NCBI GenBank assembly: GCA_903882745.1
Contig: CAIRYG010000011.1
Location: 124,001-188,000 of the forward strand
Source of the DNA: an uncultured Gemmatimonadota bacterium
GTDB lineage: Bacteria > Gemmatimonadota > Gemmatimonadetes > Gemmatimonadales > Gemmatimonadaceae
DNA length: 64,000 bases
Direction of reading: 5' to 3'
Shown here: piece by piece, positions 52,183 through 61,638 of the stretch
How positions within the stretch are numbered: position 1 is the stretch's first letter
How the letters are laid out: every line of letters begins with the position of its first letter
Notes under the pieces: generated by a model
Seen by the model: only the letters and a program-made list of their open reading frames with translations
What the model was told of the DNA's origin: nothing
Database searches by the model: none
Position numbers and translations under genes: made by a program

Positions 52183-53146
52183 AGAAGCCAAGGAAATCGA
52201 GCGGATCGACCACCGTCTCCAGCTCCGGCATCCCACTCACCGCAACCAGCGAGGTCCGAAGATCCATCGGCAGCACCGATCGGAAGTCGAGCAACTCGCC
52301 GCTCACCGGATGCTTGAGTACCAACCACGCCGCATGCAGAAAGTGACGCTTTGGCGGAAGCGCAACAATACGGCGCGCCCCACCACCGCCGTAGGTGTCA
52401 TCACCAACCACCGGATGCCCCACCGACGCGAGATGCACGCGAATCTGATGCGTGCGCCCCGTGTGCAGATGCGCACGCAAGAGCTCCACCGAGTCAAAGC
52501 GCGCGAGTTTCACAAAATCGGTCTTCGCCGGACGCCCGTTCACCAGCACCGCCATCTTCTTCCGGTCGTTCGGGTCGCGGCCAATGGCTTTGTCGACCGT
52601 GAGCGCCGGCGCATCGATGTGTCCCCACGACAGCACGGCATAGCGCCGCGAGACCCGACGCTCCGCCATCGCCTTGCTCAACACGCGATGCGCCACCTCG
52701 GACTTGGCCACCACAATCAGCCCAGAGGTGTCCTTGTCGAGGCGATGCACGAGTCCCGCACGATCCTCATCGCCCGAATCAGCCAACGCCTGCCCACGCC
52801 CCTTGAGCGCGTTCACCAGCGTGCCGCTCCAATGACCGGGCGCGGGGTGCACCACCATGCCGGCCGCCTTGTCGACGACCATCATGTGATCGTCTTCGTA
52901 GACGACGTTGATCTCGATGTCTTCGGCCAGCACCGGATGCGCCGCCGGCTCCGGCGACGTCACCGAAATGGCGCTCCCCGCCTCGGCGCGGAACGAGGCT
53001 TTTTCCGCCGCGCCATTGACCGTCACCGCACCGTTGGCAATCAGGGTCGCACTCAAGGTGCGGGACATATCGAGACGGCGTGCCACGAGCACATCCAGTC
53101 GCTCGTCGTCCCCGTCCTCAACTGTGAATCGCTGCGTCCGTTCCAT
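52166..53146 (-). CDS. rluD: 23S rRNA pseudouridine synthase, RluD family
   Basis: Pseudouridine synthase (326 aa). An S4 domain (RLDVLVARRLDMSRTLSATLI) precedes the catalytic domain, where the nucleophilic aspartate lies in AGLVHRLDKDTSGLIVVAK; LHTGRTHQIRVHLAS and HPVVGDDTYGGG are the other signatures. The S4-HRLDKDTSG arrangement fits RluD, which modifies helix 69 of 23S rRNA. ATG 53146 has GAGGGAG about 5 nt upstream and is preferred to TTG 53161. It overlaps lspA by 29 nt and the ATPase gene by 17 nt. Confidence 0.94.
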   Translation of the reverse strand: MERTQRFTVEDGDDERLDVLVARRLDMSRTLSATLIANGAVTVNGAAEKASFRAEAGSAISVTSPEPAAHPVLAEDIEINVVYEDDHMMVVDKAAGMVVHPAPGHWSGTLVNALKGRGQALADSGDEDRAGLVHRLDKDTSGLIVVAKSEVAHRVLSKAMAERRVSRRYAVLSWGHIDAPALTVDKAIGRDPNDRKKMAVLVNGRPAKTDFVKLARFDSVELLRAHLHTGRTHQIRVHLASVGHPVVGDDTYGGGGARRIVALPPKRHFLHAAWLVLKHPVSGELLDFRSVLPMDLRTSLVAVSGMPELETVVDPLDFLGFYAVEG

Positions 53147-53726
53147 GGGCTCCCTCGGCAATTGCCTCGAGCGCTGCTGGCGCCGGGAGGTCAGCCGCCG
53201 ACGAGGGCACAGACTGCGCCGCTTCGCTCCGGTCCCGCATATCTTCTTGCCACAACACGATCGCCAGCAACACTGCCCCGCAGGTCACGGCAATATCCGC
53301 CACGTTGAACGTGGGCCACCGTGCACTACCAATCCCGACGTCGATAAAATCGACGACGCCACGGGACGACTTCAGTCGGTCCAGCAAATTCCCGACGGCA
53401 CCACCACAGACAAGCGCCACCGCAACCGTCCGCAGCCAATCGCCCGCACGAGACGCGCGATGCAGCTGCCAGAGCACGACGAGCGCGATGACCGTGAGCA
53501 CCATAAAAATCCCACGCGACCACGGCCCAAGATGCAGGCCAAAGGCCGCGCCCGGATTGTACACCAGCGTCAACCGCAATGTCTCGCCGATCACCCGGCG
53601 CGGCAGATATACGGGCGACAGGGCGTCAACAGCCACAACCTTCGTGAACGCGTCGGTGAGCACCACCACCGCCCCGATCGTCCAGAACGCTCGGCCTTGC
53701 GCCTCCGTCGGCTCACTTCTTTGCAT
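53118..53726 (-). CDS. lspA: Lipoprotein signal peptidase
   Basis: Inner-membrane aspartic signal peptidase II (202 aa) that cleaves prolipoproteins ahead of the lipid-modified cysteine. Four helices are visible; AVGNLLDRLKSSRGVVDFID and PTFNVADIAVTCGAV hold the catalytic aspartate pair, and LVYNPGAAFGLHLG is also conserved. A C-terminal Ala/Ser-rich extension of about 35 residues is beyond the usual 160-170. ATG 53726 overlaps the DksA-like gene by 14 nt. A substrate is the VGAC lipoprotein at 12.7-14.0 kb. Confidence 0.95.
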   Translation of the reverse strand: MQRSEPTEAQGRAFWTIGAVVVLTDAFTKVVAVDALSPVYLPRRVIGETLRLTLVYNPGAAFGLHLGPWSRGIFMVLTVIALVVLWQLHRASRAGDWLRTVAVALVCGGAVGNLLDRLKSSRGVVDFIDVGIGSARWPTFNVADIAVTCGAVLLAIVLWQEDMRDRSEAAQSVPSSAADLPAPAALEAIAEGAHGTDAAIHS

Positions 53727-54138
53727 CTTCCTCCCGCTGCTTGCAATCAATACAGAACCGCGCATGCGGCAGCGCATCCAGGCGATCGAAATGAATCTCG
53801 CCCTTGCACTGATGGCACATGCCGTACGTGTCGGGCGACCGATACAACCGCCGAAGCGCCTGATCAATGTGCCAGAGGAACCGCCCTTCCTGGCTCGCGA
53901 AGAGCGCCGCTTTTTCACGCTCCATCGCATCCGTGCCCTGATCGGCCATGTGGAAGGAGTAGGACGACAGATCGCCGTCGGCCCCCTGTGGCGACGAGCC
54001 AAACGTCTCGTCGTAGTGACCGAGTTCCTTCACGACGCGACGGCGCTCTTCGAGCAATCGCTTCTCGAAGTAGGCAATCTGCTTCTTTCCCATGGGCTTA
54101 AACTTCTTCTCGCCGGTCGTGGGGCCAGTACCAGGCAT
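53713..54138 (-). CDS. DksA/TraR-family zinc-finger protein
   Basis: Protein of 141 aa with an N-terminal coiled coil (KKQIAYFEKRLLEERRRVVK) and C-terminal C4 zinc finger (GMCHQCKGEIHFDRLDAL then ARFCIDCKQ). DksA-type proteins bind RNA polymerase through the secondary channel, often with ppGpp. The acidic tip residues of classic DksA are hard to identify here (FGSSPQGADGDLSSY), so it may be a general TraR/DksA-like factor. It starts 2 nt after ileS and overlaps lspA, the common ileS-(dksA-like)-lspA arrangement. Confidence 0.88.
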   Translation of the reverse strand: MPGTGPTTGEKKFKPMGKKQIAYFEKRLLEERRRVVKELGHYDETFGSSPQGADGDLSSYSFHMADQGTDAMEREKAALFASQEGRFLWHIDQALRRLYRSPDTYGMCHQCKGEIHFDRLDALPHARFCIDCKQREEDAKK

Positions 54139-54140
54139 CG

Positions 54141-57100
54141 TCAGCGGTCCTTGGTGAGAGCGATGTGTGCCGTGATACCGTCGAGATCGACAGCCACGGC
54201 GCTAGGAGCTACCTCGGTCGTGTCCTTCGTGACGAGCGACTCGGCGAGCACTTCGCCCGCAATCCACTCACGATGCGCGTCGACCGCGTCGCGCACTTCC
54301 TCTGGCCCGCTAATCTCGAGCCGAATCCGATCACTGACATGCAGCCCAGTTTCCTTGCGCATGCGCTGCACACGACTCACCACCTCGCGCGCGAGTCCTT
54401 CCTGGCGCAACTCCGGCGAGATCGCCGGATCAAGAGCGGCGAACCGCGTGCCATCCTCTTGTACCACCAAGGCGCCGCTCGCACGCCGCTGAATGCTGAC
54501 TTCGTCGGCGAGGAGGTCGTGGTCCGTCCCATCCACACTGATGACGACCGGGGTCCCATGCTCAAAGGCACGCAACGTCTCGCTGTCGAGCGCGGCAACC
54601 GCAGCAGCCGCACGCGGGGTCTCCTTCCCCCACCGCTTGCCGAGCGTGCGGAAGTTGGGCTTGGCCTCGAGCGACACGAGCGAATCAGCACTGGTGGCGA
54701 ACTCGATCTTCTTCAGGTTGAGCTCGAGCATCAGCAGCGGCGCTAATCCACTGACATACGCGGTGGCGTCGGCCGACAGTCGTCCCGTGACGCAGATCAT
54801 GGCACCGAGCGGTTGACGCACCTTCACACTGGCAGACTCACGCGCGGCACGCCCGAGCGTCGCCAGGGCGCGGATCTCCACCATGGCGGCCTCAAGCTCC
54901 GGCTTCACGGCGAACGGCGTTGCCCGTGCGTACGGCGCGAGATGCACCGACGTACCCGTGAGCTCGCGGTGCATCCAATCCGGAAGGAACGGCGCCAGCG
55001 GCGCGAGCAAGCGACACACCACGACCAAGCATTCCTGTAAGGTCGCAAAGGCCGCGCGATTGTCCGGCGCCGACACGTCGTAAAAGCGATCGCGCGAAAG
55101 TCGCACGTACCACTTGGACAAATCTTCGTCCACAAACTCCATCACGACGCGCGCGGCACTCGTCGCATCAAATGCCTCGAGGAGTCGGTTCGCCTCGGCC
55201 TCGGTCGCCGTGAGTCGCGACAGAATCCATTGATCCAGCAACGCCCGCTGCTCCGGCAGCGGATCCTGCGCACTCGGCGTCCATCCAAAATTCGCGAGCT
55301 CGGCGAAGAACTTGTACACGTTCTTCAGCGTGAGGAGGAAACGACCCGCGGTATCGCGGATCACCGCCTCGTCAAAGCTGCGCGGCTTCCAGATTTGGCT
55401 CGCGCTAACCAAGAACAAGCGCACGGCGTCGGCACCGTGGCGCTCAAGCACTGCGGCAGGAGCCACCGTGTTTCCACGGGACTTGGACATTTTCTGCCCT
55501 GCCGCGTCGAGTACGAGATCGTTGACGACCACGTTCTTGTAGGGCGCCGTGGCGTTCGCTTCGGCACCGGGATGCAGATCGTCGCCGAGCCCGGTGGCGA
55601 TCGCGAGGAGCGAGTAGAACCACCCGCGCGTCTGGTCCACTCCCTCGGCAATGAAGTCGCCAGGATAGTTCGCGCGGAACTTCTCGGCGTTTTCAAACGG
55701 ATAATGCCACTGGGCAAATGGCATCGACCCCGAGTCAAACCAGGTGTCGATGACTTCCGGCACGCGACGCATGGTGCCGGTGCCCGAGGGCGCAGGCCAG
55801 GTGTACGCGTCGATATACGGCTTATGCGGATCGAAATCCGCGGGGAGTTCACGCCCAGAGAACGCCGCGAGGTCGGCGTAGCTGCCGACCACCTGCCGCT
55901 CGGTGGGATCCGCGTCGTTGACCCACACTGGGAGCGGTGTGCCCCAATAGCGGTCGCGCGAAATCGCCCAATCGATGTTGTTCTCCAGCCACTGCCCAAA
56001 ACGTCCAGCCCCGACTTCGGGCGGATTCCAGTTGACGGCGTTGTTGGCCGCCATCATCCGATCCTTGAACGCCGTCGTCTTGATAAACCAGGATGTCCGC
56101 GCGTAGTACAGCAGCGGCGTCCGGCAGCGCCAGCAGTGCGGATACGGGTGCATAAGCGTTCCCGCCTTCCACAGCACGTCGCGCTTCTTGAGTTCTTCAA
56201 TGATCAGGGGATCAGCCTTCTTCACGAAGAGCCCACCCACCACTGGCATGTCCGCGGGGAACTCGCCGCGCGCATTCACGGGCTGGAGGAAGCTCAGTCC
56301 ATGACGCTGCCCTGCGGCGTAGTCGTCGGCGCCAAAGGCCGGCGACATATGCACCACACCAGATCCATCATCGGCCGACACGAAATCTTCGGCCACGATG
56401 ATCTGGTTGTTGCCTTCCGGATATTCCGCCCAATCGAGCGGACGCGTATACCGTTGCCCCGCGAGCGAGCGCCCCGTGTGCGTCGCGAGCAACTCCCAGC
56501 GCTCTTCCCAGCCCTGCCCCAGCACGGCGCCCGCGCGCGACTCCGCGAGCACCAGCGACCAATCGTCACGCCCGTTCTTGCGAACCTCGACGTAGTTGAG
56601 GTCTGGGTTCACGGCGAGGGCGGCATTCGACACGAGCGTCCACGGCGTCGTGGTCCACACCACAATGCGACGACGCTTGACCCGTCCATCGCCGGCATCG
56701 GCGAGGTCGAGGGCGAGATACACCGAGGGATCTTCGACGTCCTCGTATCCCTGCGCCACTTCGTGGCTCGAGAGTGCGGTGCCGCAGCGTGGGCAATACG
56801 GAAGGATCTTATGCCCTTGAAAGAGCAGCTCCTTCTTGTAGAGCGTCGCCAAGGCCCACCACACCGACTCGACATAGTCGTTGGTGTACGTGACGTACGG
56901 ATGCTCGTAGTCGAGCCAGTAGCCAATACGACCACTGATCTGCTCCCACTCCTGCCGATACGTCCAGACGCTCTCGCGGCAGCGCGCATTGAAGTTCTCG
57001 ATCCCGAACTTCTCGATATCCTGCTTGCCGCTAATGCCCAGCGCCTTCTCGACTTCGATCTCGACGGGCAGCCCGTGCGTGTCCCACCCGGCTTTGCGAC

Positions 57101-57356
57101 TCACGGCGTGGCCGGTCATCGAACGATGGCGGCAGAACAAATCCTTGAGCGTGCGCGAAAACACATGGTGGATCCCAGGACGGCCGTTCGCCGTCGGGGG
57201 ACCTTCCAAGAATACCCAGCGCGGCTTGTCGGCATGCTGCGCAAGCGTCTGTTCGAACAGACGCTCCTCGCGCCACCGTTCGAGGAGGGCTTCCTCCATC
57301 TCGCGGGCGGGCTGCTCTGGGGGCAAGACGGAATAGTGCGGCTGCTTGTCGGTCAC
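54141..57356 (-). CDS. ileS: Isoleucyl-tRNA synthetase, IleRS2 type with GxHH signature
   Basis: Class I synthetase (1071 aa) charging tRNA-Ile. The first signature reads NGRPGIHHVFSR, i.e. G61-I-H-H64 in place of HxGH. KMSKS is present as GQKMSKSRGN. The editing domain (about 190-400) contains VVWTTTPWTLVSNAAL and ADDGSGVVHMSPAFGADDY. A long C-terminal domain without an obvious zinc finger matches the IleRS2 (eukaryote-like) branch, associated with natural mupirocin resistance. GTG 57356 overlaps the phosphorylase stop by 4 nt (GTGA). No second ileS is in the window. Confidence 0.97.
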   Translation of the reverse strand: MTDKQPHYSVLPPEQPAREMEEALLERWREERLFEQTLAQHADKPRWVFLEGPPTANGRPGIHHVFSRTLKDLFCRHRSMTGHAVSRKAGWDTHGLPVEIEVEKALGISGKQDIEKFGIENFNARCRESVWTYRQEWEQISGRIGYWLDYEHPYVTYTNDYVESVWWALATLYKKELLFQGHKILPYCPRCGTALSSHEVAQGYEDVEDPSVYLALDLADAGDGRVKRRRIVVWTTTPWTLVSNAALAVNPDLNYVEVRKNGRDDWSLVLAESRAGAVLGQGWEERWELLATHTGRSLAGQRYTRPLDWAEYPEGNNQIIVAEDFVSADDGSGVVHMSPAFGADDYAAGQRHGLSFLQPVNARGEFPADMPVVGGLFVKKADPLIIEELKKRDVLWKAGTLMHPYPHCWRCRTPLLYYARTSWFIKTTAFKDRMMAANNAVNWNPPEVGAGRFGQWLENNIDWAISRDRYWGTPLPVWVNDADPTERQVVGSYADLAAFSGRELPADFDPHKPYIDAYTWPAPSGTGTMRRVPEVIDTWFDSGSMPFAQWHYPFENAEKFRANYPGDFIAEGVDQTRGWFYSLLAIATGLGDDLHPGAEANATAPYKNVVVNDLVLDAAGQKMSKSRGNTVAPAAVLERHGADAVRLFLVSASQIWKPRSFDEAVIRDTAGRFLLTLKNVYKFFAELANFGWTPSAQDPLPEQRALLDQWILSRLTATEAEANRLLEAFDATSAARVVMEFVDEDLSKWYVRLSRDRFYDVSAPDNRAAFATLQECLVVVCRLLAPLAPFLPDWMHRELTGTSVHLAPYARATPFAVKPELEAAMVEIRALATLGRAARESASVKVRQPLGAMICVTGRLSADATAYVSGLAPLLMLELNLKKIEFATSADSLVSLEAKPNFRTLGKRWGKETPRAAAAVAALDSETLRAFEHGTPVVISVDGTDHDLLADEVSIQRRASGALVVQEDGTRFAALDPAISPELRQEGLAREVVSRVQRMRKETGLHVSDRIRLEISGPEEVRDAVDAHREWIAGEVLAESLVTKDTTEVAPSAVAVDLDGITAHIALTKDR

Positions 57357-58237
57357 GCGGGGAGCTTCTCCAGCACGCCCGTCACGAGCGTGGTCAGTAC
57401 GGGTTCGGCTTTGGCAGCCACGGCGAGAATATGTTCGAGCGTGGCCGGTACGAGCGCGTCAGGCAGACATTGGTCCGTAATAATCGACAGGCCGAGCACG
57501 CGCATGCCGCCGTGTACCGCGACAATCACTTCGGGCACGGTACTCATCCCCACCACGTCGGCGCCAAGCTGTCGCAGCATGCGATACTCCGCGCGTGTTT
57601 CAAGATTGGGCCCCTGCACCGCGACATAGGTCCCTTCGCGCAACGTCACCCGATGCGCGACGGCCACCTCGCGTGCCACGGCACGCAACGACGCATCGTA
57701 GCACGCACTGAGATCGGGGAACCGCGGCCCAAAGCTCTCGTCGTTCGCGCCAATCAACGGGCTATCGCCGAGCAAGTTGATGTGATCGGCAATCAGCATG
57801 ATGTCGCCGGGCGCCCACAACGGATGCATGCCGCCGCACGCGTTGCTCACGACCAGCGTGTTGGCGCCGAGCGCCTGCATCACGCGGACCGGGAAGGTCA
57901 CCTGCTGCAGCGAGTATCCCTCATAGCGATGAAACCGCCCCTGCATGGCCACCACGTGTTTCCCACCCAACGTTCCAAACAGCAACCGACCGTGATGCGA
58001 TTCAACGGTTGAGAGTGGGAAGCCGGGGATCTCGTCGTACGGAATCGTGTGCGACACCGTGATGGCGGCGGCGAGCGCGCCGAGTCCCGTGCCGAGAATG
58101 ATGGCGACCTCAGGAACGATCGGCGCGCGCGAGCGAATGAGGCGCGCAGCAGCGTCGACCGCCGCGCGGGTGTGCGCGTGCGCAGCCCCAAACATGCGGC
58201 CGTCCGTGTTCTCGTTCGACGGGTGTTCCTGACTCAC
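57353..58237 (-). CDS. Purine nucleoside phosphorylase, class I trimeric type
   Basis: Phosphorolytic enzyme (294 aa as called) releasing purine base and (deoxy)ribose-1-phosphate. EVAIILGTGLGALAAAI is the phosphate loop, ESHHGRLLFG and QGRFHRYEGYS the phosphate/ribose-binding histidines, VQGPNLETRAEYRMLRQLGA and VGMSTVPEVIVA the base pocket. Together with deoB it completes purine-nucleoside salvage, and hpt re-uses the base. Two starts are possible: GTG 58237, 5 nt after divIVA, and ATG 58195, which gives the usual 280 aa. Some related enzymes act on methylthioadenosine; that cannot be excluded. Confidence 0.92.
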   Translation of the reverse strand: MSQEHPSNENTDGRMFGAAHAHTRAAVDAAARLIRSRAPIVPEVAIILGTGLGALAAAITVSHTIPYDEIPGFPLSTVESHHGRLLFGTLGGKHVVAMQGRFHRYEGYSLQQVTFPVRVMQALGANTLVVSNACGGMHPLWAPGDIMLIADHINLLGDSPLIGANDESFGPRFPDLSACYDASLRAVAREVAVAHRVTLREGTYVAVQGPNLETRAEYRMLRQLGADVVGMSTVPEVIVAVHGGMRVLGLSIITDQCLPDALVPATLEHILAVAAKAEPVLTTLVTGVLEKLPA

Positions 58238-58241
58238 GCGC

Positions 58242-58793
58242 TCACTCGCCGTCCACAACCTTGGCATCCATCCACGAACTCCGCTTGCCGCTGTCGAGCG
58301 CATCGCTCGCCGGTAACGACACCGGCGACGGCGCCTGTTCGGCAGCCTGCAACTCGGCGAGCTGGCGTTCGGTCATCGTGCGCATCTGCGCGAGGAATCC
58401 GCGGCGTGCACGATCGAGGGCGTCGATCTCCGCGCGCAAACGCGCCGTGGATTCGCGCGCCTCGGTGACAATCCGATCGGCGTCGGCCTGCGCCTCGCGC
58501 ACGATCAGTTCAGCCTCACGCGTGGCCTGCTCCTTGGTGTCGGCGCGCATCTGCTGCGCCGAGATGAGCGCCTCATTCAGCGCCTTGTCCCGCTCACGGA
58601 AGGCCCGTAACTGCTCGTGGAAACTGCGCGCCTTGGCTTCGAGCTCACCGTTCACGCGCGCGAGTCGCTCGAGCTCTTCCGCGACCTGGTCACGGAACTG
58701 CTCAACACGCGACTTGTCATATCCGCGCAACGCCGACCCAAAGTCAAAGCGGCGCGCGTCCATCGACGTCAGGTAGAAGGCTTCATCGGTCAT
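58242..58793 (-). CDS. DivIVA-domain coiled-coil protein
   Basis: Protein of 183 aa. LTSMDARRFDFGSALRGYDKSRVEQF corresponds to the DivIVA/GpsB N-terminal lipid-binding region and GYDxxxVxxF turn, in pattern only (the turn here is RGYDKSRVEQF). The rest is a continuous coiled coil to about residue 160, ending VVDGE. DivIVA proteins mark curved membrane and recruit division or growth factors. ATG 58793 starts 2 nt after the yggS stop; the longer open frame to 59144 is a shadow of yggS. yggS-divIVA-ileS order is also seen in other bacteria. Confidence 0.88.
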   Translation of the reverse strand: MTDEAFYLTSMDARRFDFGSALRGYDKSRVEQFRDQVAEELERLARVNGELEAKARSFHEQLRAFRERDKALNEALISAQQMRADTKEQATREAELIVREAQADADRIVTEARESTARLRAEIDALDRARRGFLAQMRTMTERQLAELQAAEQAPSPVSLPASDALDSGKRSSWMDAKVVDGE

Positions 58794-58795
58794 GG

Positions 58796-59482
58796 TTATC
58801 TCGCTCCGAAAAGGATCGATCCCAGGCGCAGCATCGTTGCGCCCTCCTCGACGGCGATCTCGTAATCGCCGGACATTCCCATTGACAGCTCCTCGGCCTC
58901 GTGGCCGGCCGCCCGCAGAATTTCGCGCGTGGCGTGCGCGCCTTGGAACACCGTGCGCAACACCGATTCGGTGGCGTCGAGCGGTGCCATGGCCATCACG
59001 CCGCGCACCTTGAGCCCCGTCAGCGTGTGGAGGCGCGCCGCTTCGGCTTCGATCATGGCCGGTGCGTAGCCGCCCTTGCTCCACTCGCCCACCACGTTGA
59101 CCTGCACCAGCACGTCGATGGGTGTACCGCGCTTCACCCCCCAAGTGCTGATGGTATCCGCGAGCGAGGTCCGATCCACCGAATGCACGAGATGGAATCC
59201 ATCCAGAAAGCGCACCTTGTTGCTCTGCAGATGCCCGATCATGTGCCAGCGCGCGGAGACACCAGCGCCCGTGACACGCGTGCGCTTATCGAGGGCCTCC
59301 TGCACCTTGTTCTCACCGACGTCGTGGATTCCCGCCTCGTAAGCGGCCTCCACAGCGTCCGAGCCATGCGTCTTTGTCACGGCGATCAGGCGCACCGATT
59401 GTCCGTGTCCGCCGCGCTGTACGGCAGCGGCGACACGGCCCCGAACATCGGCCAGTCGGTCTGGGAGTCCTAGAAATGGCAT
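58796..59482 (-). CDS. yggS: PLP-binding homeostasis protein (YggS/PROSC family)
   Basis: Single-domain TIM-barrel PLP protein (228 aa), fold type III without catalytic partner domain; it buffers pyridoxal phosphate. The PLP lysine is in RLIAVTKTHGSDAV, and phosphate contacts are in SMGMSGDYEIAVEEGATMLR. HDVGENKVQEALDK and WHMIGHLQSNKVRFL are family hallmarks. A candidate promoter lies immediately upstream and no ribosome-binding site is visible. It heads the series yggS-divIVA-punA-ileS-dksA-like-lspA-rluD. Confidence 0.95.
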   Translation of the reverse strand: MPFLGLPDRLADVRGRVAAAVQRGGHGQSVRLIAVTKTHGSDAVEAAYEAGIHDVGENKVQEALDKRTRVTGAGVSARWHMIGHLQSNKVRFLDGFHLVHSVDRTSLADTISTWGVKRGTPIDVLVQVNVVGEWSKGGYAPAMIEAEAARLHTLTGLKVRGVMAMAPLDATESVLRTVFQGAHATREILRAAGHEAEELSMGMSGDYEIAVEEGATMLRLGSILFGAR

Positions 59483-59490
59483 AACAGTAT

Positions 59491-59520
59491 AATTTAGCCG
59501 TGGTTCAGGGGGCTGGGCAA
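59491..59520 (-). promoter_or_regulatory. Candidate promoter of the yggS operon
   Basis: TTGCCC and TAAATT (minus strand, 18-nt spacing) predict a start near 59484, 2 nt before the yggS ATG. An overlapping TATACT (59486-59491) is a better -10 but lies too close. Both are in an AT-rich pocket. Confidence 0.4.
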
Positions 59521-59586
59521 GTGACCGAAATCACGCCGCGACAACGGTTTACCGCTCCGTGACGGCGGCCGTTGCCCCCCAAGACA

Positions 59587-59622
59587 GGAACGAGGGGAGC
59601 GGTCCTCCGCTCCCCTCGTTCC
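59587..59622 (-). terminator. 16-bp hairpin after ftsH
   Basis: GGAACGAGGGGAGCGG and its perfect complement enclose TCCT, 27 nt after the ftsH stop. The following minus-strand sequence is CTGTCTTGGGG, so a T-run is lacking, but size and position suggest the end of the tilS-hpt-ftsH transcript. Confidence 0.55.
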
Positions 59623-59648
59623 CCGCATCAGTTCCTCTTCCTACCGGC

Positions 59649-61622
59649 TCACGCCGGGCTGGGTTCCGGGCCGCCGAGCAGCCCGAGCTCCGAGCGCCGC
59701 GGCTCAGGCATCGGAGCGGCCGGCGGGATGGTCGGTGGGTTGGTCGGGATCTCGACGCGAGCGGCAAGGGGCTCGCCCTTGAGCAGGCGGTCGAAATCAT
59801 CGCGAACCAGCGTCTCGCGCTCTAAGAGCGCCGCGGCAATCGCGTCGAGCAGCGCGCGGTTGGCCGTGAGCACATCCTTGGCGCGGTTGTAGGCCTGCTG
59901 GATCACGCGCGACACCTCGTCGTCCACCGCCTGTGCGGTCCGTTCCGACACGGTGCGACGGCTCGTGAGCTGCTGGCCGAGGAAGACTTCCTGCTCGTTG
60001 TCGCCGACGAGGATCGGTCCGATCGAATCGGAGAGTCCCCACTGCGACACATAGCGACGCGCGATGCTGGTGGCCTGCTGAATGTCGCCGCTGGCCCCCG
60101 TGGTCACACGATCGTGGCCGAACACCAGCTCTTCGGCCACGCGGCCGCCGTACGCCATTACGAGGCGCGCTTCGAGCTGCTCGCGCGTCACGCTCACACG
60201 ATCATCGTCAGGCAACGTGAAGGCGAGTCCGAGCGAACGGCCGCGCGGCACGATCGTGACCTTATGCAGCGTATCGTTGCCCTTCACCATCATCGCGCAC
60301 ACGGCATGACCACCTTCGTGGTATGCGGTCAGGCGACGCTCTTCGTCCTTCATCACGAGCGACTTGCGCTCGGTTCCGAGCATGACTTTGTCCTTGGCGT
60401 CCTCGAAATCCACCATGTAGATCTTGTCGTGATTGCGGCGCGCCGCGAGCAGGGCGCCTTCATTGACGAGGTTCGCCAAGTCGGCACCAGCCATGCCGGG
60501 CGTTCCCTTCGCCAGCGCAATCACGTTGACATCTTCGGCAATCGGCTTGTTGCGGAGATGGACCTTGAGGATCCCTTCGCGACCGCGGAAATCCGGAGCG
60601 TCAACGACGATCTGACGGTCGAAACGACCCGGGCGCAGCAGGGCCGGATCCAGCACGTCCGGACGGTTCGTGGCCGCAATGAGGATCACGCCGTCATTGG
60701 ACTCAAAGCCGTCCATCTCCACGAGCAGCTGGTTGAGCGTTTGCTCGCGTTCGTCATGCCCGCCACCCAATCCGGCGCCGCGATGACGACCGACCGCGTC
60801 GATTTCGTCAATGAAGATGATGCACGGGGCACTCGCCTTTCCCTGCTCGAAGAGATCGCGCACACGGCTTGCACCGACGCCCACGAACATCTCCACAAAG
60901 TCAGAGCCCGACATCGAGAAGAACGGACGACCCGCCTCGCCGGCGACGGCCTTGGCGAGCAACGTCTTTCCCGTGCCTGGAGGACCGACCAAGAGCGCAC
61001 CCTTCGGCAGACGCCCCCCAAGCTTGGTGAACTTCTGTGGATCCTTGAGGAACTCGATGATCTCCTGCAAATCAATCTTCGCTTCATCGCAACCGGCGAC
61101 GTCGGCAAAGGTGATCTTCGGCGTGTCACCGGAGAGGAGCTTGGCCTTCGACTTGCCGAACGAGAAGGCCTTGTTGCCGCCGGCCTGCATCTGTCGGAAG
61201 AAGAAAATCCAGATCGCGACGATCATGAGCACCGGCAGCCAAGCGAGGAGCAATGAGCCAAAGCTCTGCCCCGCTTCGCTCGACGACACCACGACTTTGT
61301 TGGTGCGCAGCTGATCACGTTCACGCTCGGTGAGCGGTCCCGGCAGCAGCACGTGGAACTTTTTGCCCGAGTGTCCGTCGACCGCCACTTTCTGACGGAA
61401 GTCGCCATTCACATGGCGGTCCGACGAAATATTGACCGCCGACACATTGTTGGCGTCGAGCTGTTGCTCGTACTGGGAGACGTTGAGTTCGACGCGCGCA
61501 TCGCTGCGGGCGTTGGAGAACTGAAAGAATGCCACCGGCACGAGGAGCACGAGCACCCAGAACGCAAGCGTTTTGGAAGTGCTGCCCAGGTTGCGCGGCG
61601 GTTTCTGCGGAGTGTTGGACAT
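59649..61622 (-). CDS. ftsH: ATP-dependent zinc metalloprotease FtsH
   Basis: Membrane AAA+ protease (657 aa) degrading misfolded membrane proteins and short-lived regulators. Helices at 18-37 and 122-142 flank a small periplasmic domain. Walker A is GPPGTGKT (213-220), Walker [12 protein letters not shown], and the second region of homology [15 protein letters not shown]. The protease motif HEGGH is at 435-439. It is downstream of hpt (16 nt), giving tilS-hpt-ftsH, the same order as in Bacillus subtilis. Confidence 0.98.
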   Translation of the reverse strand: MSNTPQKPPRNLGSTSKTLAFWVLVLLVPVAFFQFSNARSDARVELNVSQYEQQLDANNVSAVNISSDRHVNGDFRQKVAVDGHSGKKFHVLLPGPLTERERDQLRTNKVVVSSSEAGQSFGSLLLAWLPVLMIVAIWIFFFRQMQAGGNKAFSFGKSKAKLLSGDTPKITFADVAGCDEAKIDLQEIIEFLKDPQKFTKLGGRLPKGALLVGPPGTGKTLLAKAVAGEAGRPFFSMSGSDFVEMFVGVGASRVRDLFEQGKASAPCIIFIDEIDAVGRHRGAGLGGGHDEREQTLNQLLVEMDGFESNDGVILIAATNRPDVLDPALLRPGRFDRQIVVDAPDFRGREGILKVHLRNKPIAEDVNVIALAKGTPGMAGADLANLVNEGALLAARRNHDKIYMVDFEDAKDKVMLGTERKSLVMKDEERRLTAYHEGGHAVCAMMVKGNDTLHKVTIVPRGRSLGLAFTLPDDDRVSVTREQLEARLVMAYGGRVAEELVFGHDRVTTGASGDIQQATSIARRYVSQWGLSDSIGPILVGDNEQEVFLGQQLTSRRTVSERTAQAVDDEVSRVIQQAYNRAKDVLTANRALLDAIAAALLERETLVRDDFDRLLKGEPLAARVEIPTNPPTIPPAAPMPEPRRSELGLLGGPEPSPA

Positions 61623-61638
61623 GTATCCCTATCCAGCC

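Noticed and set aside
55230-57629. 799-codon open frame on the plus strand
   Set aside because: Antisense to ileS; long antisense frames are expected in GC-rich coding DNA, and the translation resembles no family.
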